Below are positions 6,993-14,425 of a stretch of 45,304 bases of DNA, piece after piece. The notes under the pieces were generated by a model. It worked only from the letters and a program-made list of their open reading frames with translations. It did no database searches and was not told the origin of the DNA. The first letter of the stretch is position 1, and the number at the start of each line of letters is the position of its first letter. The translations under genes were made by a program, and so were the position numbers. The stretch comes from Caldivirga sp. MU80 (GTDB taxonomy: Archaea > Thermoproteota > Thermoprotei > Thermoproteales > Thermocladiaceae). The stretch is taken from the NCBI RefSeq assembly GCF_001663375.1, contig NZ_LCTF01000020.1, positions 1-45,304 of the forward strand, in the 5' to 3' direction.

Positions 6993-7531
6993 TACCCCCT
7001 ACCCCGTTCCTCACGAAGCTCCCCCACAACGTCCAAGGCTCTTTTAGCTACTGGTTCAATCCCTGAGGTAATCATTATCTTAACCACATAGTTAATAAGC
7101 TCATCTTCCGAAACATTGTTTTCCCCAGTCCACCTAACACCTAAAACAATGCCATACCTCCTATATGGAAACTTCTCCACAAGCCTTAACCATAGTTCCA
7201 AGGCCTCCTTAGCGCTCAAATCAACAATAAGCCTCATCACAAGTCCATAATTAGGGTCACTGTAAATCATGGCATTGCGTACCACATCCCTCCCAACAAT
7301 ATTAGCCACAGTAGTACGTACTATAAGATATAGGCCTTCCCACGATCTTTGCGGAGATATTTCCTGAGACGCTGGCGAATAGAAAGTTAAGGAGGTGGTA
7401 TTGGTTCCAAGAGATCTTAACATGGTGGGTTCTGAATACCCTTGTTCGATACCGCTAAGTAATGTGTCTAAGAATGTTATGTGGCTTGGCATGAGATACT
7501 CGTAGCCATAGGTTAGAACCTCAGCGCTCAT
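6992..7531 (-). CDS. unknown protein, middle gene of PIN operon
   Basis: A 179-residue soluble protein that I do not recognise. The N-terminal third is polar and rich in Ser and Thr ('SLGTNTTSLTFYSPAS'); the middle has 'AKEALELWLRLVEKFPYRRYGIVLGVRWTGE', a helix followed by a strand and a conserved-looking W-T-G-E; the C-terminus is a charged helix. No signal peptide or membrane span. It begins 2 nt after the stop of 7534-8160 and overlaps the PIN gene by one base, so the three are almost certainly co-translated. Possible role: subunit or neutralising partner of the PIN nuclease (inference from context only). Confidence 0.75.
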   Translation of the reverse strand: MSAEVLTYGYEYLMPSHITFLDTLLSGIEQGYSEPTMLRSLGTNTTSLTFYSPASQEISPQRSWEGLYLIVRTTVANIVGRDVVRNAMIYSDPNYGLVMRLIVDLSAKEALELWLRLVEKFPYRRYGIVLGVRWTGENNVSEDELINYVVKIMITSGIEPVAKRALDVVGELREERGRG

Positions 7532-7533
7532 GG

Positions 7534-8160
7534 CTACACCCTCTCAAGCAGTCTCTTAAGTATGTCGCCCGCATTTTCTATAAATTTTAATATTTTTTCC
7601 TTTTCATCCCTATACACCACCTCAATCCTATAGAGGTTTTCCCTTTCACCTGGCCTATATGAACTATATACAGGTGTTATCCTTACGTGAAACCATTTAC
7701 TAGGTGATGTGGGATCGCCATTCTCAAGTGCAAAACTTGCTTCAACTATTCTAAGGTTAAACCCCAGTAGATCCGATACCTCAACGTTATTACTAAATTT
7801 AGGACTTAGGGATGCTGATGCCACCATTATTACTTCGTACGGAACCAGAGCCCTATCAACATCGATACTAAGATTTTTAAGAGCCTGCCACAGATCTTGG
7901 AGTGTTGAGGTAACTTCTCGAGCGTATAAACCCTCCACGCCAAGGCTCTTCCTACCGAAATCGTAATCCACCTTAACATTACCTTTCATTGCAATAATGT
8001 TTGGTGGCATAATAGGAGTTATAGAGGTACCACCAAGACCAAGTCTTGTAGGGGCAGTAACATACCCCATCTTAGATAAGTACGATAATAGCAGTACAAC
8101 ATCAGGATCAAGCATAAATGTAGTTACCACACGGATCTGTAGAATACTGACCTCAGCCAT
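7534..8160 (-). CDS. unknown protein, first gene of PIN operon
   Basis: A 208-residue soluble protein of no recognised family. It opens with alternating strands ('MAEVSILQIRVVTTFMLDPDVVLLLSYLSKMGY'), has a Gly/Pro-rich loop ('GLGGTSITPIMPPN'), a central helix, a strand pair ('GFNLRIVEASFALENG', 'KWFHVRITPVY') and a charged C-terminal helix. This alternation resembles beta-sandwich proteins of toxin-immunity or TIGR04255-like type, but that is only an impression. ATG 8160 follows a GGGTG ribosome-binding site and the 3' end of a decayed coiled-coil gene (8167-8430), so the operon may once have had four genes. Confidence 0.75.
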   Translation of the reverse strand: MAEVSILQIRVVTTFMLDPDVVLLLSYLSKMGYVTAPTRLGLGGTSITPIMPPNIIAMKGNVKVDYDFGRKSLGVEGLYAREVTSTLQDLWQALKNLSIDVDRALVPYEVIMVASASLSPKFSNNVEVSDLLGFNLRIVEASFALENGDPTSPSKWFHVRITPVYSSYRPGERENLYRIEVVYRDEKEKILKFIENAGDILKRLLERV

Positions 8161-8166
8161 AATTCA

Positions 8167-8430
8167 TCACACCCTTTGTTGCTTCTGTGTGGCGTCTCCC
8201 TTATTAATATTTCGTATTTTACCCAGTAGGTCGTAGAGAATTCTCTTATTTACGTTGCCTCGGAAAGCTATTCCCTTCCTAACCTCAGCTACTTCATCAC
8301 CCATCTCTCGGAATAACCCAAGCATAACACGCCAAGGCCCTCTATGGATAACTTCTTACCTTCACTAACCTTTCTTAAGGCAATCTCTAAAGCCTTATCA
8401 ACAACTAAAGCAACAACTGTAAGGAGATTA
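8167..8430 (-). pseudogene. decayed coiled-coil gene, paralogue of 15898-16383
   Basis: On the minus strand one frame reads 'ALEIALRKVSEGKKLSIEGL' and a second frame continues 'VMLGLFREMGDEVAEVRKG' and ends 'NKRILYDLLGKI' before a TGA at 8167-8169. These match 'ALEAVLRKVGEGKKLTTEDL', 'LMLGLFQEIRKDV' and 'NKRIDTLYDLLGKI' of the gene at 15898. A frameshift lies near 8330-8345 and most of the heptad region is deleted. No start codon can be assigned. It sits directly upstream of the three-gene PIN operon in the same orientation. Confidence 0.65.
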
Positions 8431-8467
8431 AGGAATTGTGAAGATAGAGAGGTGGCGTGAGTTAGGA

Positions 8468-9676
8468 TTAGTTCCTACTCTTATTAATTACCTTAATCAC
8501 GTCATCGGAGTCCACGTTGACGCTACCCCTCTCAATCATGGCTCTTAAAGCCCAGTAATAGGCAGGGATTTGATAGGCAAACCGACCACCAACCCACGGC
8601 TCCCTGGGCAACTCAGATAGGTACCTGCAGCCTGGCATCCCCAGGTAAATCATTATGTTCTCCTCAAGGAGGTTAAAGTAACCCTCAACAGCGTCCGGCT
8701 GACCCACAAACTCACCAAGGCCATAGGCATCGGCCGCACTCTTACCCTTCCTAATTAACCTGGCTAAAACCTCGCTAATGCTCTTAATTTCCCTCACCCT
8801 CCCATACCCCTCAAGCGCCGCCGTAACCCTCATAATTACCCCCTGAAGCCATGCCTTTACATCCCAGTTATAGTTGCCTGCGAGGATTCCAAGCTCCCTC
8901 ATGTTTCCACCCATCAGGTTCCACAGTAGCTCAGTATCCACATTACCCACGTTCATTATCCCCGCAGCCTCATTAACAACATCCTCAAATGCGCCCCTAG
9001 GCAGGTTCCAAAGCAGGTACACACGCCCCTTACTACCCAGTCTCCCAGCAGCTGCCACAGCGGCCTGGTCACTTACCGTGAAAACTGCATTCACCGGTGC
9101 ATCATGCTCCGTTATCACATCCGCCGTTGCGTTTGCTATCGCCTCAAGTACATCATAACCCCCATACCTCCTCAGGAACTTATCCACATCATCATAGACA
9201 ACTACCACATTATCCCTACCCCTAAGCTCCGCTCGGCTTCTAATCGCCCTACTGAGCAGTATGATGGGCTTTACGAGTGCACCAGCAAGGCCAAAGGGGC
9301 TTAGATTTAGGCTAACGCCGTTTGCCGCGTCCTCAAGGGCATTGATAACCTCACGCACACTACCCTCATTAACACCGGGAATGCTTACGTGCGCCTCCTC
9401 AATCATAACCTCCGCGAAGGAGTAACGCACGAAGAGCGTATCCTCAAAACCACCCACCTCCCTAATCCCCTCACCCATTAACCTCATGAGCGTCGACTTA
9501 CCTGCACCACGTGGCCCATAAAGCGTCACAACCCCACGAAGCCTCCTCACATCAGCATAAAACCTCTCAACCTCACCCTCCCTATCCCTAAAGTGAACCA
9601 TAACTGACTTAACCCCCTCAAGGGGCACCAACCTCCCATGCATCACATCAATAAGCCTCCCAATTACTTCACCCAT
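8468..9676 (-). CDS. archaeal AAA-type ATPase
   Basis: A 402-residue P-loop ATPase of unknown role. Walker A is 'GPRGAGKS' at residues 54-61; Walker B is 'VVVVYDDVD' ending near 165; a sensor-like 'VFTVSDQAA' lies at about 198-206. The C-terminal part, about residues 255-402, is helical and contains 'LLEENIMIYLGMPG' and 'ELPREPWVGGRFAYQIPAYYWALRAMI'. It resembles the archaeal ATPases of the MNS/STAND type that abound in Thermoproteales, but I cannot name the subfamily. A decayed copy of its C-terminal half is at 37189-37814. It is transcribed alone; a TTTTAAT box lies about 25 nt before ATG 9676. Confidence 0.8.
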   Translation of the reverse strand: MGEVIGRLIDVMHGRLVPLEGVKSVMVHFRDREGEVERFYADVRRLRGVVTLYGPRGAGKSTLMRLMGEGIREVGGFEDTLFVRYSFAEVMIEEAHVSIPGVNEGSVREVINALEDAANGVSLNLSPFGLAGALVKPIILLSRAIRSRAELRGRDNVVVVYDDVDKFLRRYGGYDVLEAIANATADVITEHDAPVNAVFTVSDQAAVAAAGRLGSKGRVYLLWNLPRGAFEDVVNEAAGIMNVGNVDTELLWNLMGGNMRELGILAGNYNWDVKAWLQGVIMRVTAALEGYGRVREIKSISEVLARLIRKGKSAADAYGLGEFVGQPDAVEGYFNLLEENIMIYLGMPGCRYLSELPREPWVGGRFAYQIPAYYWALRAMIERGSVNVDSDDVIKVINKSRN

Positions 9677-9756
9677 TATACCAGTAAGTAATTAAAACGC
9701 AAGCAGGATTTAAAACTACCGCTAAGCCCATAGGCACGGCAACAATGTAGCGTTAG

Positions 9757-9764
9757 GTTTTTAA
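9757..9764 (+). promoter_or_regulatory. TATA box, gene at 9787
   Basis: TTTTTAAT centred near 9761 is 26 nt upstream of GTG 9787, supporting that codon over the TTG at 9781 as the start. Confidence 0.5.
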
Positions 9765-9786
9765 TTATTTTAATGTTGTTTTGTTT

Positions 9787-10503
9787 GTGGATGTTGAGGT
9801 TTTTAAGAGGGTTTTGAGGGAGGTTGCTAGTAGTGACCCAGCTTTCATTAGGGATGTTTTTATCGATGCGTTGAGGGGTGATGGTAAGGCTGTTGAGGCT
9901 ATTGTCGACTTAATAACGAAAAACCCTGAGGCCAGGTTAAGGCTAGCCGAGGCAATAGCCAGCGCAATAACCGTGCCTTTAAACGTAGTGACAAGGCAAG
10001 ACCTAGAGGAGGCAGTGAAGAGATTAAGGGAGGAAATGGTAACTAAGGAGGAGTTTAGGAAGGAAATTGAAGACCTCAGAAGGGAGATTGAGGATATTAG
10101 GAATCGTATGGCCACTAAGGAGCAGTTTGAAAGATTAACACTGGATATTGAGGAGTCAGCCCGCGACTGGGTTTCATACCTACTTGGGCAAAGGGGCTAC
10201 AGGTGCGTAGCCGAGCATCTATGGGTTGACAACTCCTACGAGCTCGACATATACTGCAACGCCGGTTCAATAACAGTAGCCGGTGAAGCCAAGGTTAGGG
10301 CCGGCGCAGGCATAGTGGAGGACGTACTCCACAGAGCCCAGGAGCTACAGCACAGGCGGCCTGACAAGGTATCGGGTAGGTTAGTGCCAGTCCTCTACAC
10401 GATGTTAGCAGACCCATCAGCAAGGCAAAGGGCCAGGGAATTAAAGGTGTGGCTCATTGAAAACAACAGGGAATTAGTGGCACTGGAGGAGGTCCTGCAA
10501 TAG
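9787..10503 (+). CDS. coiled-coil protein with PD-(D/E)XK nuclease domain
   Basis: About 238 residues. The N-terminal 60 residues are helical, then a coiled coil ('QDLEEAVKRLREEMVTKEEFRKEIEDLRR' region) leads to a C-terminal domain with 'YELDIYCNAG...VAGEAKVR', i.e. D-x12-E-x-K, the core of the PD-(D/E)XK nuclease fold (Asp154, Glu167, Lys169 from this start). This resembles archaeal proteins annotated DUF3782/DUF1626-like. Such proteins are common in Thermoproteales and Archaeoglobi and have no assigned role. Same nuclease spacing as 11956-13038, but different N-terminus. Probably nucleic-acid cleaving or a relic nuclease fold; function not known. Confidence 0.75.
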   Translation: MDVEVFKRVLREVASSDPAFIRDVFIDALRGDGKAVEAIVDLITKNPEARLRLAEAIASAITVPLNVVTRQDLEEAVKRLREEMVTKEEFRKEIEDLRREIEDIRNRMATKEQFERLTLDIEESARDWVSYLLGQRGYRCVAEHLWVDNSYELDIYCNAGSITVAGEAKVRAGAGIVEDVLHRAQELQHRRPDKVSGRLVPVLYTMLADPSARQRARELKVWLIENNRELVALEEVLQ

Positions 10504-10603
10504 GCACCACCTCAAGGATCATCATTAACACTGGCTTGAGACATGGTTCAATACCCATGTGGGCTTAGGCAAATCCTTTTAAGCCTACAAAGCCACTTAA
10601 GGC

Positions 10604-11149
10604 GTGGAGTTTATTGAGAGGCCGCTACCTAAACCAACTGATGAGTCCTACGTGGAGGCTAGGCTTCTTGAGGCCTTGGTTGAGTCGAGGCTAGCCCTAG
10701 AGTTCCTCAGTAAGGGTCTCGTTAGGAATGCCGCTGGCAAGGCGTTTCAAGCATGGAGAGCCCTAATGGCTGCATTACTCAGGCTTGAACTAGATAAATT
10801 AAGGGCAATGGTTAAGGCGGATGAGGAGAGGAGGTGGCTTGAATCCACTGCAGTGCCGAGGGTGCCGACAACTAGAATAATGCAGCTATCGCTAATGCTA
10901 AGCGACATTGGATATACTGGCATATCAGCGTGGACTGATAGGGCCTTGAACCTACACGACTACCAGTACAATGGCCCAGACCCAGACCTGGCGCTCTCAA
11001 AATTCAGGAGTAGGGAGGAGGCCGCAAGGGCTACGATGGAGCTCATAGCCGAGATAGTGAAGCAGGTGGAGTCGTTAAGGGGGAGAACCAAGTGGAGTGA
11101 GCAATTGGAGAAGGAGCTTGAGGAATTGAAGGGGAGCATGAAAACTTAA
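10604..11149 (+). CDS. PaREP1/PaREP8-like protein
   Basis: A 181-residue helical protein that follows the PaREP1 layout: 'ARLLEALVESRLALEFLSKGLVRNAAGKAFQAWRALMAAL' then 'MLSDIGYTGISAWTDRALNLHDYQYNGPDPDLALSKFRS' and a charged tail. The 'LHDYQYNGPDP' element is characteristic of the subgroup in which the helical bundle ends with a conserved His-Asp-Tyr. The GTG start at 10604 has a TTTTAAG box about 23-26 nt upstream (10577-10585), so it is probably leaderless. Function unknown; no partner gene is coupled to it. Confidence 0.78.
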   Translation: MEFIERPLPKPTDESYVEARLLEALVESRLALEFLSKGLVRNAAGKAFQAWRALMAALLRLELDKLRAMVKADEERRWLESTAVPRVPTTRIMQLSLMLSDIGYTGISAWTDRALNLHDYQYNGPDPDLALSKFRSREEAARATMELIAEIVKQVESLRGRTKWSEQLEKELEELKGSMKT

Positions 11150-11179
11150 GCCAATACCCAAAGCACTACTGAACATTAA

Positions 11180-11200
11180 CGTTACCAACCATTGGTAACG
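11180..11200. promoter_or_regulatory. 21-bp inverted repeat next to TATA box
   Basis: CGTTACCAA-CCA-TTGGTAACG is a perfect 9-bp inverted repeat with a 3-nt centre. A TATA-like TTATAAAG follows at 11205-11212. Position and symmetry suit a dimeric regulator site (operator or upstream activator). The transcript it would drive starts near 11234, ahead of the membrane protein gene. Confidence 0.5.
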
Positions 11201-11300
11201 CAACTTATAAAGCCTTCTACTCATCAACCTTTAGTCATTACCTAACGCTATGTGCATGCGGCTGGTAAGCTTTTAAGGGGTGTTGCTGTTTCGTTGTTTA

Positions 11301-11858
11301 ATGAGGAGGTGGGAAGGGGTTATATACCTCGTTTTAGCGCTCATTGGCGGCGAGTATATTGCGCTGAGGGGCTTGTTGACCGTGCCCAAGTCCCTTACCA
11401 GTTGGGCCCTAACCAACGTATTCTCCACATCAAATGCCCCAGTGCCTCAGCAGGTGTTTCAATACGCCCTCCACGCAGTTCAACCACTGTGTAGGCCCGG
11501 TTACGTGGGTTGTGAATGGGATACCTACGTGGCGGCCCACGCAATGGCGTCGGCGGTATGGGGGATTATCATAACCATGGTTATGCTGGCTATGACCTAC
11601 ATAGCAGCCATACTACTCACGGCATCCTACAGGAGGAGGCTTGGTGTGGGTAGGTTAAGCTTCATAGCGCTCGATGTCCTGGCGCCACTAGCCCTCCTAC
11701 TGGTGGGTTACTTAACCTGCCTATACGCACTTCAGCCAGGTAACTTCATCCTAACCCTAACCATTGAGACGTGGCGTGGGAACGCGAGCGGCATCATGGG
11801 CATCCCGATGCTCCTAGGCGTAATAGCAATTGCCATAGTAATAGCAACCTTAACGTAA
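11301..11858 (+). CDS. membrane protein of unknown function
   Basis: About 185 residues with four predicted membrane spans: 'GVIYLVLALIGGEYIAL', 'MASAVWGIIITMVMLAMTYIAAILL', 'SFIALDVLAPLALLLVGYLTCLYAL' and 'IMGIPMLLGVIAIAIVIATL'. A loop with two Cys ('PLCRPGYVGCEWDTY') between spans 1 and 2 probably faces outward and could form a disulfide. ATG 11301 is chosen because a CTTTTAAG box lies about 26 nt upstream (11270-11278); a frame start at 11280 would fall too near it. No family recognised. Confidence 0.65.
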   Translation: MRRWEGVIYLVLALIGGEYIALRGLLTVPKSLTSWALTNVFSTSNAPVPQQVFQYALHAVQPLCRPGYVGCEWDTYVAAHAMASAVWGIIITMVMLAMTYIAAILLTASYRRRLGVGRLSFIALDVLAPLALLLVGYLTCLYALQPGNFILTLTIETWRGNASGIMGIPMLLGVIAIAIVIATLT

Positions 11859-11955
11859 CCGTCAAGAATCTGCGCAGCAGAGGCTTAGGGTCATTTACAA
11901 AATTATCATTAGGTAAAGCTTCAGCACTTCAATTAACGGTTAAGCAACTGGCCCG

Positions 11956-13038
11956 TTAAATATTCGGTTTCGTTTTCTCCTCTAAATCCTCCATCAGCCA
12001 CACACCCTGCCTCCCAGCCTCCTCAACAGTGCCCGGTAGTGCCCTTAGGCAGTACAGGACTATTATCACCTTGCCCTTAAACCTCTCCGGCCACTTCCCC
12101 ATAACCCTCCTAACCTTATTAACCAGCCTCTGCACAGTCCTCGGGCTAGCCCTAGACTTAACCTCACCAATAACCGTAACATCACCATCACCACCGTATA
12201 TATCGAACTCATATTTAGAGTCAAAGAATATGCCACTAGTCTTAACAACAATACCCCTTTGCTTAAGCAGATACTGAACCATGTAATTAGCCTCATCCTC
12301 GAGACTAATGGTGATGTTATCAAGAGTCCTCTCAATCCTACTAAGTCTCCTCTCCACGTTAACCATCTTCCTCTCTATCCTCGTTAACCTCTCCTCATGT
12401 GATCTAACCGCTTTCGTTAATTCCTCGACTGCCCTCTCTAGCCTAGTCAGCCTATCCTCCACCTTCGTTAATCTTTCCTCCACCTTCGCTAGTCTTTCTT
12501 CGTGCGACCTAACTGCTTTCGTCAGCTCCTCTACTGCGTTTTCTAGTCTGGTTAGTCTATCTTCTACTTTGGTTAATCTGTCTTCGTGTGATCTAACTGC
12601 TTTTGTTAGTTCTTCGACTGCGTTCTCGAGCCTAGTCAACCTGTCCTCTACCTTTGTTAGTCTTTCCTCATGTGCCTTGACCGCCTTCGTCAATTCCTCA
12701 ACTGCACTCTCCAGTTTCGTTAGTCTCTCATCATGTGCCTTAACAGCCCTTGTCAATTCCTCGATGGCTGCCTCAATCCTCGATAATCTATCCTCCACCT
12801 TCGTTAGCCTCTCCTCATGAGCCCTAACTGCCTTTGTTAACTCCTCTACTGCAGTCTCAAGCCTAGCCAACCTCTCATCATGTGACTTAATAACCCTCGT
12901 TAACTCATTAACAGCCTCAACAAGCCTATCAACAGAAGACTTAACATCACTATAACCAAGCAAACCCATAACAGCCAACCTAAACTCCTCATCCTCACGA
13001 AGCAACCTCAACAACAAACCCCTCAAATCAACAGACAT
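11956..13038 (-). CDS. long coiled-coil protein with PD-(D/E)XK nuclease domain
   Basis: A 360-residue protein in three parts. Residues 1-43 are an N-terminal module starting 'MSVDLRGLLLRLLREDEEF'. Residues about 44-250 are tandem heptads, mainly 28-residue units of the type 'AVEELTKAVRSHEDRLTKVE' plus one further heptad, with unit lengths 21, 28 or 35, always multiples of seven. Residues about 251-360 hold a PD-(D/E)XK fold: 'YEFDIYGGDG...VIGEVKSR' with Asp279, Glu292 and Lys294 (D-x12-E-x-K). The first 130 nt of the gene are identical to those of 34470-35240, which has a different nuclease domain. Family annotated DUF3782-like; role unknown. Confidence 0.82.
   Translation of the reverse strand: MSVDLRGLLLRLLREDEEFRLAVMGLLGYSDVKSSVDRLVEAVNELTRVIKSHDERLARLETAVEELTKAVRAHEERLTKVEDRLSRIEAAIEELTRAVKAHDERLTKLESAVEELTKAVKAHEERLTKVEDRLTRLENAVEELTKAVRSHEDRLTKVEDRLTRLENAVEELTKAVRSHEERLAKVEERLTKVEDRLTRLERAVEELTKAVRSHEERLTRIERKMVNVERRLSRIERTLDNITISLEDEANYMVQYLLKQRGIVVKTSGIFFDSKYEFDIYGGDGDVTVIGEVKSRASPRTVQRLVNKVRRVMGKWPERFKGKVIIVLYCLRALPGTVEEAGRQGVWLMEDLEEKTKPNI
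12420..12900 (-). repeat. in-frame heptad-coding repeats (84-nt units)
   Basis: Inside the coiled-coil gene, units of about 84 nt encode 28 residues beginning 'AVEELTKA' and including 'HEERLTKVEDRL'. At least three full units and several 63- and 105-nt variants occur. The nucleotide similarity between units is high enough for slippage or recombination; all length changes keep the heptad phase. Confidence 0.75.
12909..13038 (-). repeat. 130-nt identical tract shared with 35111-35240
   Basis: The partner copy of the identical N-terminal cassette, at the start of the longer coiled-coil nuclease gene. Promoter regions of the two genes share no extended identity. Confidence 0.85.
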
Positions 13039-13126
13039 TCAACTGATTATCGTGAACTCGGTTATTAACTTTATGGTCCCTCATAACTAAGTGAGATCGG
13101 TCTTATCGCTACATTAATTATATCTA

Positions 13127-13386
13127 CTAAAGCATTAGTATCTCAGTTTCCCTTAACTCCTCAGTCATCGGATCCACGGTTAAGCCCAGTGATTCAAGGG
13201 TTATGACGCCTATTAAAACCTCATTCAACTCATTGGAGGCAAGCACTGGAGATGCCGTCTCTCTGGAGACGGTGGAGACTTTTGTGGACTTTTGTGCCTT
13301 GCGCCAGTGTTCACTAATGCCTTGGTTTCAATCTCTTTACCAGTGATGGGGTTTACTAATCTTACATTAACCCATACATGCTCCAT
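13127..13386 (-). pseudogene. clan AA aspartic protease, copy 4, decayed
   Basis: From ATG 13386 the frame reads 'MEHVWVNVRLVNPITGKE' and 'ALVNTGA', matching copy 1 but with the catalytic Asp changed to Asn. After that, about 35 residues are deleted and the frame is broken; the C-terminal part resumes in another frame as 'VLIGVITLESLGLTVDPMTEELRE' up to a stop at 13127. GGTGA stands 7 nt before the ATG, the same leader as in copies 1 to 3. Confidence 0.72.
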
Positions 13387-13655
13387 TGAGGCTTCACCAC
13401 CAATATTCCTCAGTTAGGATTATTAAAAAATTATATTATTGTTGTAAAAAGCAATTCTTTTGCACCTAATTCATGCCTGTTACTAGGTTTCCCCTACCAA
13501 TAATAATATATACTTATCCTCGCTCAAGTCATTAACTATTATTTAAAGCATTAGTAGCCATAAAAATGAAGTCAAGTGGCACACCCATTAATGCATTCGC
13601 AATAAATCAGCCCTGTAAAACAAATGCTCTGATCTCCATAAGTAGTCTTTATTAA
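13387..13655. other. AT-rich intergenic stretch
   Basis: AT-rich DNA without a supportable gene on either strand. It holds several TTATTA/TTTAAA-like boxes; the one at 13647-13655 is placed to serve the ATPase fragment at 13679. Confidence 0.4.
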
Positions 13656-13675
13656 ACTAGTCCTATAGGACTAGT
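13656..13675. promoter_or_regulatory. 20-bp perfect palindrome (possible operator)
   Basis: ACTAGTCCTATAGGACTAGT reads the same on both strands. It lies between a TATA-like TTTATTAAA (13647-13655) and the GTG at 13679, so a protein bound here would block transcription start of the ATPase fragment. Restriction-site-like or recombination roles are also possible. Confidence 0.55.
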
Positions 13676-13678
13676 CCA

Positions 13679-13985
13679 GTGAGACTATATATTAAGAGGA
13701 GGGAGGAGGATGCGGTAAGGGCCATAGGAAACTGGACCCTTATATACGGTAGGAGGAAGACCGGCAAGACTACCTTGGTTAAACGTAACCTGCGTATGGA
13801 CCTCTACATCTTAATAGCTGATCCAGGTAATGCAATAACGCTTGACGACAGGTTGATGAGGCGATGAGGGCTGTGAGGAGGATGAGTAAGGTAGCCGAGA
13901 GGGTGGGTCTAGTTAGCCTTCAGGAGAGACCAGGGGATTTCACCCCTAGAGACCCTCTTGGCTATATCCAGTAGCTCCCTGGAGC
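13679..13985 (+). pseudogene. truncated archaeal ATPase (Walker A fragment)
   Basis: From GTG 13679 the frame gives 'AVRAIGNWTLIYGRRKTGKTTLVKR', the P-loop start of an archaeal ATPase (PF01637-like), but stops after 62 residues at 13867. A second frame goes on for about 36 codons ('AVRRMSKVAERVGLVSLQ') to about 13973. Walker B, sensor and winged-helix parts are missing. The TATA box and palindrome in front are intact, so a short peptide could still be made. Confidence 0.6.
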
Positions 13986-14037
13986 CTAGGCTTAGGTCAC
14001 CGTATCCACCCAGGACAATGCACCTTAGTGAATGCAT
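13909..14037 (-). CDS. small unknown protein downstream of HTH gene
   Basis: A 42-residue frame beginning 'MHSLRCIVLGGYGDLSLG' and including 'ELLDIAKRVSRGEIPWSLLK'. Its ATG lies 3 nt after the stop of the winged-helix gene (14041-14346), which suggests an operon. The composition is protein-like (Leu-Gly strand, then an amphipathic helix), but no family is recognised and it overlaps the ATPase relic on the other strand, so chance is not excluded. Confidence 0.4.
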   Translation of the reverse strand: MHSLRCIVLGGYGDLSLGSRELLDIAKRVSRGEIPWSLLKAN

Positions 14038-14040
14038 GCT

Positions 14041-14346
14041 TTACTGCTGGCTAAGCAACCTCAGTAATTCACTGTAACTCCTCAGGAACTCACGGCCATG
14101 TTCACTAAGCCTATTAAACCTACAAACCCTCCCACCACGCCCATTACAATAATCATCATACCTCTCAACAAGTCCCAAACCCCAAGCCAGGGAAAGCAAC
14201 CCCTCACCATAACCCCAGGAACGGAGTTGACTAAGCAACTCCCTAGTGTAAGGGCCACGCCCATGCAACCTAGTAAACTCCTCAATAACAGTCAACAACC
14301 TAACTAGGGCATGCAGGCTGGTGGGCGGGGGCTTCCAGTCATTCAT
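14041..14346 (-). CDS. winged-helix-like small protein
   Basis: A 101-residue basic protein. 'LHALVRLLTVIEEFTRLHGRGPYTRELLSQLRSWGYGEGLLSLAWGLGLVERY' looks like helix-turn-helix followed by a wing: a helix, 'YTRELLSQL' as the second helix, 'GEGLLSLAWGLGLVE' as the recognition helix and turn. 'LSEHGREFLRSYSELLRLL' is a C-terminal dimerisation-type helix. A TTTTTAAAT box about 30 nt upstream (14372-14382) supports ATG 14346. It is probably a transcriptional regulator; targets could be the palindromic site at 13656-13675 or the ATPase on its other side, both inferences. Confidence 0.6.
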   Translation of the reverse strand: MNDWKPPPTSLHALVRLLTVIEEFTRLHGRGPYTRELLSQLRSWGYGEGLLSLAWGLGLVERYDDYCNGRGGRVCRFNRLSEHGREFLRSYSELLRLLSQQ

Positions 14347-14425
14347 ACTGTTACCAATTTTTGGACACGCAATTTAAAAACCTTTCCCAATTCATGGGTG
14401 CCATTCAATTCCACTGATCCATGCG

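Noticed and set aside
11252-11494. 80-codon plus-strand frame starting upstream of the membrane protein
   Set aside because: Basic, low-complexity translation without family or membrane pattern; the overlapping frame from 11301 has four clear membrane spans.
12308-12820. Long plus-strand frame rich in Ser and Leu opposite the coiled-coil gene
   Set aside because: It is the antisense shadow of the heptad repeats; the minus-strand frame has family homology, a promoter and a nuclease domain.
12420-12900. Regular repeats that could suggest a CRISPR array
   Set aside because: The units are in frame, encode heptads and lack unique spacers of constant length.
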